The translations under genes were made by a program, and so were the position numbers. Of a stretch of 64,000 nt of DNA, positions 60,388 through 64,000 are shown piece after piece; within the stretch, counting starts at the first letter, position 1; every line of letters begins with the position of its first letter. The notes under the pieces are model-generated. The model saw nothing but the letters and a program-made list of their open reading frames with translations. It was not told where the DNA came from and ran no database searches. Location: NCBI GenBank assembly GCA_030377895.1, contig JAUCGB010000002.1:27048-91047 (forward strand), given 5' to 3'. The stretch is from Anaerolineales bacterium HSG24 (GTDB lineage Bacteria; Chloroflexota; Anaerolineae; 4572-78; J111).

Positions 60388-61464
60388 TTACCTGAGAGCT
60401 GGCAAGGTAAAGAAAAACCTGCTACCGCGACCTACGTTACTGGTTACTCCGGCCTGCTCGTTTAGTTTTTGCACAATAAATTGCACGATAGACAGTCCTA
60501 GCCCTGTCTCTTTCGCCCGAATTTGATCAGGGTGGGTGAATGGCGCAAACAATTGAGCTTGTTTTTCTGGAGTAAGACCAGGCCCATTATCTTGCACCCA
60601 AAAACATACCTTGTCATCCGTCTGAATTGTTGCTCCCAATTCAAGACGTGGATGTCTACCATGTTTGAGAGCATTGCTCAAATAATTAACCCATATCTCT
60701 TCTACCCACGAGGCATGACCTAACACTTCCGGCCAATTATCCGGCAAAATAATTTTAGCTGGGTATGTCGTGGTTAAATGAGCTACCCGCTCTAAAGATC
60801 GGGTTACAATTTGAGTCATATCTAATGGCTCTGGTTTCGTGTTATTATTTTGTATTTCAGTCAGTAGTTGCAACTCCTCAATAATATTGTTCATCCACCG
60901 CCCTGCTTGAATAATGGCCTTCGTAAATTGTTGGGCCTCCTCTGGTGAGTTATCTTCATCTCTCAATAATTCCGCATAGCTAACAATCGAGTTTAACGGA
61001 ATTTTTAAGTTTTGGGCAACAGTACTCACAAAGGCATTTTGTTTGTCATTATAAAGCTCATGTTCTCTTTTTAGGTCTCGAATGGTTAGGTGGGTTTTCA
61101 TCCGGCCTATTATCTCTTGGTATTCAAAAGGTTTGGTCACATAGTCTACCCCACCTACTTCAAATGCCTTAGTTTTACTTTCAATATCGTTGAGAGCGGT
61201 CATGAAAATTATTGGAATATCGCAGGTCGTCGGATTTGCTTTTAACTGATGGCTTATTTCAAAACCACTCATATTGGGCATTACCACATCCAACAAGATA
61301 ATATCGGGCTTCACACGTTTTGCCTCAAAAAGGGCATGCTCTCCATCTTGGGCTACCAAAGTCTTAAAACCAAACTTATTCAATCGATTGATAAGGATTT
61401 GTAAGTTGGCAGGAACATCGTCTACAATTAATACTAAGTACTCTTTAGGGTTTATGATTGTCAT
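60388..61464 (-). CDS. receiver-histidine-kinase protein with Gln in place of the phospho-acceptor His
   Basis: 358 residues. Receiver (1-125) with DD, phospho-acceptor in LLDVVMP, MTA and TKPF. The HisKA-like part (150-215) reads VAQNLKIPLNS where VAHDLR.PLN is normal: codon CAA replaces CAC/CAT. The HATPase (240-355) keeps NYLSNALKHG, DNGPGL and TGLGLSI. It is therefore probably unable to autophosphorylate at the usual site, and may act as a pseudokinase, a phosphatase or an ATP-dependent scaffold. The paralogue at 62869 retains the His. It is the last of three receiver genes on the minus strand. Confidence 0.9.
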   Translation of the reverse strand: MTIINPKEYLVLIVDDVPANLQILINRLNKFGFKTLVAQDGEHALFEAKRVKPDIILLDVVMPNMSGFEISHQLKANPTTCDIPIIFMTALNDIESKTKAFEVGGVDYVTKPFEYQEIIGRMKTHLTIRDLKREHELYNDKQNAFVSTVAQNLKIPLNSIVSYAELLRDEDNSPEEAQQFTKAIIQAGRWMNNIIEELQLLTEIQNNNTKPEPLDMTQIVTRSLERVAHLTTTYPAKIILPDNWPEVLGHASWVEEIWVNYLSNALKHGRHPRLELGATIQTDDKVCFWVQDNGPGLTPEKQAQLFAPFTHPDQIRAKETGLGLSIVQFIVQKLNEQAGVTSNVGRGSRFFFTLPALR

Positions 61465-61580
61465 TATTTATCTCTCAAACTTTAGGAATGAGCATTAATT
61501 AACATGTGCATGCTGATAGTTCGCCGAAACGCACAACTTATTTAATCCCGATTCCCGATTTTAATCTCATCTCATCTTTA

Positions 61581-62576
61581 CTAATGATCCTTCACTTCAA
61601 AACGAGCCACGTCATAATTGATACGATTACGCCCCTGACTTTTTGCCTGATATAACATTTTATCAGCAATTTCAATGAGCTTATCAGGAACGTGGCTATT
61701 GGGTACGATGCTTGAAATGCCCATGCTCACAGTCAGATAAGGGCTAATTTCTGATTGTTCATGGGCAATTTGCATGCGGGCTATTCTATCTTGAATTAAT
61801 TGGGCCATTTTATAGGCTTGTTCAAGCGACGTATTGGTTAGAATTACAGCAAACTCCTCACCGCCATACCGTGCGACTAAAGAGGTTTCGGTAGTAACAA
61901 CTTGATGGATATTTTGAGCAATTTGATATAAACAAGTGTCTCCAATAGGATGACCATATATATCATTGTATTGCTTGAAATAGTCAATATCACACATAAT
62001 TAAAGAGAGTGGTGATTCGTTTTGTTTCATTTCTTGCCATTTCTGATTGAGGTATTCGTCAAAAGAACGCCGATTAGCCACTTTGGTTAAACCATCTATG
62101 GAAGCCAAATCATGTAACTTTTTTTCCAATCGTTTACGTTCAACAATTTCTTGCTGGAGTTGTTTATTTGTTTCCTCTGTATATTTTTGTAAATATCGTA
62201 ACGTTAAATGGGTTTTGACCCGAGCAAACACCTCTTCATATTCAACAGGCTTAGTGATATAATCCACTGCCCCCATTTCAAAGCCGTCAACCTTATTGAC
62301 CGTTTCTGATAAGGCACTCATGAAGATAACGGGTATATCTTTTGTAGCAGAATTTACTTTTAAGTGGACACATGTCTCATAACCATCTATACCGGGCATC
62401 ATTATATCCAAAAGGATAATATCTGGAGAAAATTGATGGGCTAAACTAATTGCTTTATAACCATCCTGGGCCACCAAAATAGTAAATCCAAATGTCTTAC
62501 TCAGATGGATAATCAGAACATCTAGATTCTCTGGTTTATCATCAACGATTAAAACAGTACTCCCTTTCAAATTCAT
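61581..62576 (-). CDS. receiver-GGDEF diguanylate cyclase (PleD-like)
   Basis: 331 residues from ATG 62576, preceded by GAGAGGATAATA; the longer frame upstream covers repeat sequence. Receiver (1-125; VLIVDDKPENLD, LLDIMMPGIDGYE, MSAL, TKPVEY), a short coiled coil, then GGDEF (165-325) with ASIDGLTKVANRRSFDEYL and RYGGEEFAV at the active site. There is no RxxD inhibitory site five residues before GGEEF. It should make cyclic di-GMP when phosphorylated. The receiver is strikingly close to that of the 62869 gene. Confidence 0.93.
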   Translation of the reverse strand: MNLKGSTVLIVDDKPENLDVLIIHLSKTFGFTILVAQDGYKAISLAHQFSPDIILLDIMMPGIDGYETCVHLKVNSATKDIPVIFMSALSETVNKVDGFEMGAVDYITKPVEYEEVFARVKTHLTLRYLQKYTEETNKQLQQEIVERKRLEKKLHDLASIDGLTKVANRRSFDEYLNQKWQEMKQNESPLSLIMCDIDYFKQYNDIYGHPIGDTCLYQIAQNIHQVVTTETSLVARYGGEEFAVILTNTSLEQAYKMAQLIQDRIARMQIAHEQSEISPYLTVSMGISSIVPNSHVPDKLIEIADKMLYQAKSQGRNRINYDVARFEVKDH

Positions 62577-62696
62577 TATTATCCTCTCCTCTCTATCCTC
62601 TATCCTATTTATTTGTAACCGTTCACCCTCGTTCCCAATATGGAGATTGGGAACGTATTTGCCAGATAAGGAATGAGTCCCCCAAGAGCTTATACG

Positions 62697-62790
62697 TGAC
62701 GCTACAAGCGTCACCTACGATAATTGGAGGTCACGCTTGTAGCGTGACAATAACCTGAAAAAGATTATCTGAAAGACTGTAGGACGGGAG
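62697..62790. repeat. palindromic GTGACGC / GTCACGC pair fused to a frame D end
   Basis: GTGACGCTACAAGCGTCAC and GTCACGCTTGTAGCGTGAC repeats, followed by TTATCTGAAAGACTGTA, one end of frame D. The other D end is absent. It lies in the gap between two receiver genes (62577-62868), which contains no gene. Confidence 0.65.
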
Positions 62791-62868
62791 ATTCCTCGGT
62801 TCCGCTATGCTACACTCGGAATGACATGGGAGGCTTATCAGTCAATAGGTCAGCACCACCATTATTCT

Positions 62869-63945
62869 CTATCCTCTTGCAACTGGCAATGTAAAGAAAA
62901 ACCTGCTACCGTGATCTGTTTCGCTCTCTACTCCTACCTGCCCATTTAGTTTTTGTATGATATGTTGCACAATCGACAATCCTAAGCCATGTCCTTCTAT
63001 ACTAATTTGGTTAAATCGGGTGAAAGGGGTAAACAACTGAGCCTGTTCTTCTGGGGTAAGACCAAGCCCATTATCCTGCACCCAAAAACAGATCATGTTA
63101 TCCGACTGAATCGTTGCCCCTAGTTGTAGATGTGGCGGTTTCCCTCCATATTTGAGAGCATTACTCATATAATTGCTCCATACTTCTATCACCCACGGAG
63201 CATATCCTAACGCCCAGGGCCACTCTTCGGGGTAGAAAATTTGGGCTTGATACTGCTCAATATCGTAATTTAATCTTTGTGTTGCTTTCCTGATAACCAT
63301 AGCCATATCAAACGGTTCTGGTAATATTTTTGCTTTCCGCACGCCGGTTAGCAGTTGTAACTCCTCAATAATATTGCTTATTCTATATCCAGATTGAATA
63401 ATAGCCTGTAGATACATTTGCAATTCCGGTGATAACTCAGCTTCTTCTTCTAATATTTGAGCATGTCCTGTAATTTGAGTGACGGAGTTTCTAAGGTTGT
63501 GGGCTACAGTGTGTCCAAAAGCATCCAGTTCTCTATTCCGGGCCTCAAGTTTCTTGTGGAGATTATGTAAAGTTAGGTGAGTGACAACACGGGCCGATAC
63601 TTCTTGAAGTTCAATCGGTTTCGTCACATAATCCACCCCACCGACCTCAAACCCCCTAATTTTGTTATCGACATCTGTCAGAGCAGTCATAAAAATGATT
63701 GGAATCTGTTTGGTGGCTTTATTCCTCTTCAACCTCCGACAGGTTTCAAATCCATCTATATCGGGCATCATTATATCCAAAAGGATAACATCTGGCGTAA
63801 ATTGTTTGGCTAAATCAATCGCTTTTTGACCATCCTGGGCGACTAAAATGGTAAATCCAAATGTCACACTCAGGTGACTAATCAGAATATCTAAATTTTC
63901 TAGTTTATCATCAACGATTAAAACAGTATTTCCTTTCAAATCCAT
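62869..63945 (-). CDS. receiver-histidine-kinase protein (intact)
   Basis: 358 residues. Receiver (1-125; VLIVDDKLENLD, LLDIMMPDIDGFE, MTAL, TKPIEL), coiled coil, HisKA-like H-box TVAHNLRNSVTQITGHAQ with the His present, and HATPase with NYMSNALKYG, DNGLGLTP and GHGLGLSI. The reversed receiver-first order suggests it is phosphorylated by another kinase and then signals onward. The leader contains GATAGAGGATAGAGG repeats with several possible Shine-Dalgarno cores, like the leader of the GGDEF gene. Confidence 0.93.
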   Translation of the reverse strand: MDLKGNTVLIVDDKLENLDILISHLSVTFGFTILVAQDGQKAIDLAKQFTPDVILLDIMMPDIDGFETCRRLKRNKATKQIPIIFMTALTDVDNKIRGFEVGGVDYVTKPIELQEVSARVVTHLTLHNLHKKLEARNRELDAFGHTVAHNLRNSVTQITGHAQILEEEAELSPELQMYLQAIIQSGYRISNIIEELQLLTGVRKAKILPEPFDMAMVIRKATQRLNYDIEQYQAQIFYPEEWPWALGYAPWVIEVWSNYMSNALKYGGKPPHLQLGATIQSDNMICFWVQDNGLGLTPEEQAQLFTPFTRFNQISIEGHGLGLSIVQHIIQKLNGQVGVESETDHGSRFFFTLPVARG

Positions 63946-63954
63946 TATTATCCT

Positions 63955-63992
63955 CTCTTCTCTATCCTCTATCCTCTATCCTCTATCCTGTT
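63955..63992. repeat. short tandem repeat (CTCTATC) in a leader
   Basis: About four to five copies of a TCCTCTATC-type unit immediately upstream of the 62869 gene. A shorter version sits at 62583-62610 before the GGDEF gene. On the gene strand this gives repeated GAGGATA ribosome-binding-like cores. Confidence 0.7.
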
Positions 63993-64000
63993 TATTTCAT

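Overview
This window looks like a chromosome segment of a filamentous, Anaerolineae-type member of the Chloroflexota (moderate confidence). The reasons are giant FG-GAP/DUF11 surface proteins ending in a YLP-plus-basic tail, effector-associated domains (EAD) joined to TIR and TPR modules, multi-GAF sensor kinases, and very dense palindromic interspersed repeats. Core genes (rsfS, trxB, tsaE-tsaB, aspS, dtd, a cysteine desulfurase) are mixed with accessory loci. No rRNA, tRNA or CRISPR array was recognised.

Layout. 0-3 kb: a Roco GTPase and a two-component-propeller gene run tail to tail and are both cut at one junction near 1440. 3-6.8 kb: repeat-rich DNA with an orphan xisI, a candidate structured RNA with a strong terminator, and a 92-residue ORF. 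The 1.4 kb RNA-plus-ORF unit occurs again, inverted, at 20.0-21.4 kb. Between the two copies lie rsfS, a WD40/TolB-type lipoprotein, an M23 peptidase, a 2262-residue FG-GAP protein and a TPR protein, so this 14 kb block could invert by recombination. 21.5-29.3 kb: an accessory locus with its own promoter and palindromic operator candidate, made of an EAD-TM-TPR protein, a 302-residue unknown and a 1540-residue protein with a low-complexity Val/Ala/Gly/Phe membrane region. 29.9-40.8 kb: trxB, a 1512-residue beta-helix/FG-GAP surface protein, a CACHE-HAMP-3xGAF histidine kinase and a periplasmic-binding lipoprotein. 41.4-44.2 kb: a tight three-gene operon of two unknown proteins and an ATP-dependent DNA-ligase-like nucleotidyltransferase. 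44.8-49.7 kb: a phosphoesterase, tsaE-tsaB, and a TIR-EAD1 / Nudix / unknown operon. 50-55 kb: aspS, then a single-domain receiver, a STAS protein and a PP2C phosphatase/anti-sigma kinase (partner switching). 55.7-60.2 kb: a LysM lipoprotein, a C26 glutamine amidotransferase, a TrmO-chorismate-mutase fusion, dtd and the cysteine desulfurase. 60.4-64 kb: three consecutive receiver proteins with kinase, GGDEF and kinase outputs.

The most striking non-coding feature is a set of small MITE-like elements of about 70-210 bp. Three different outer frames (A, C, D) carry interchangeable inner hairpin cores. Frame C has 8-bp target duplications at two copies. Frame D has TA duplications, and empty sites for it are present in this window. 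The best candidates for undescribed biology are the modular repeats, the duplicated RNA/92-aa unit, the ligase-like operon, the EAD/giant-membrane-protein locus and the TrmO-chorismate mutase fusion.
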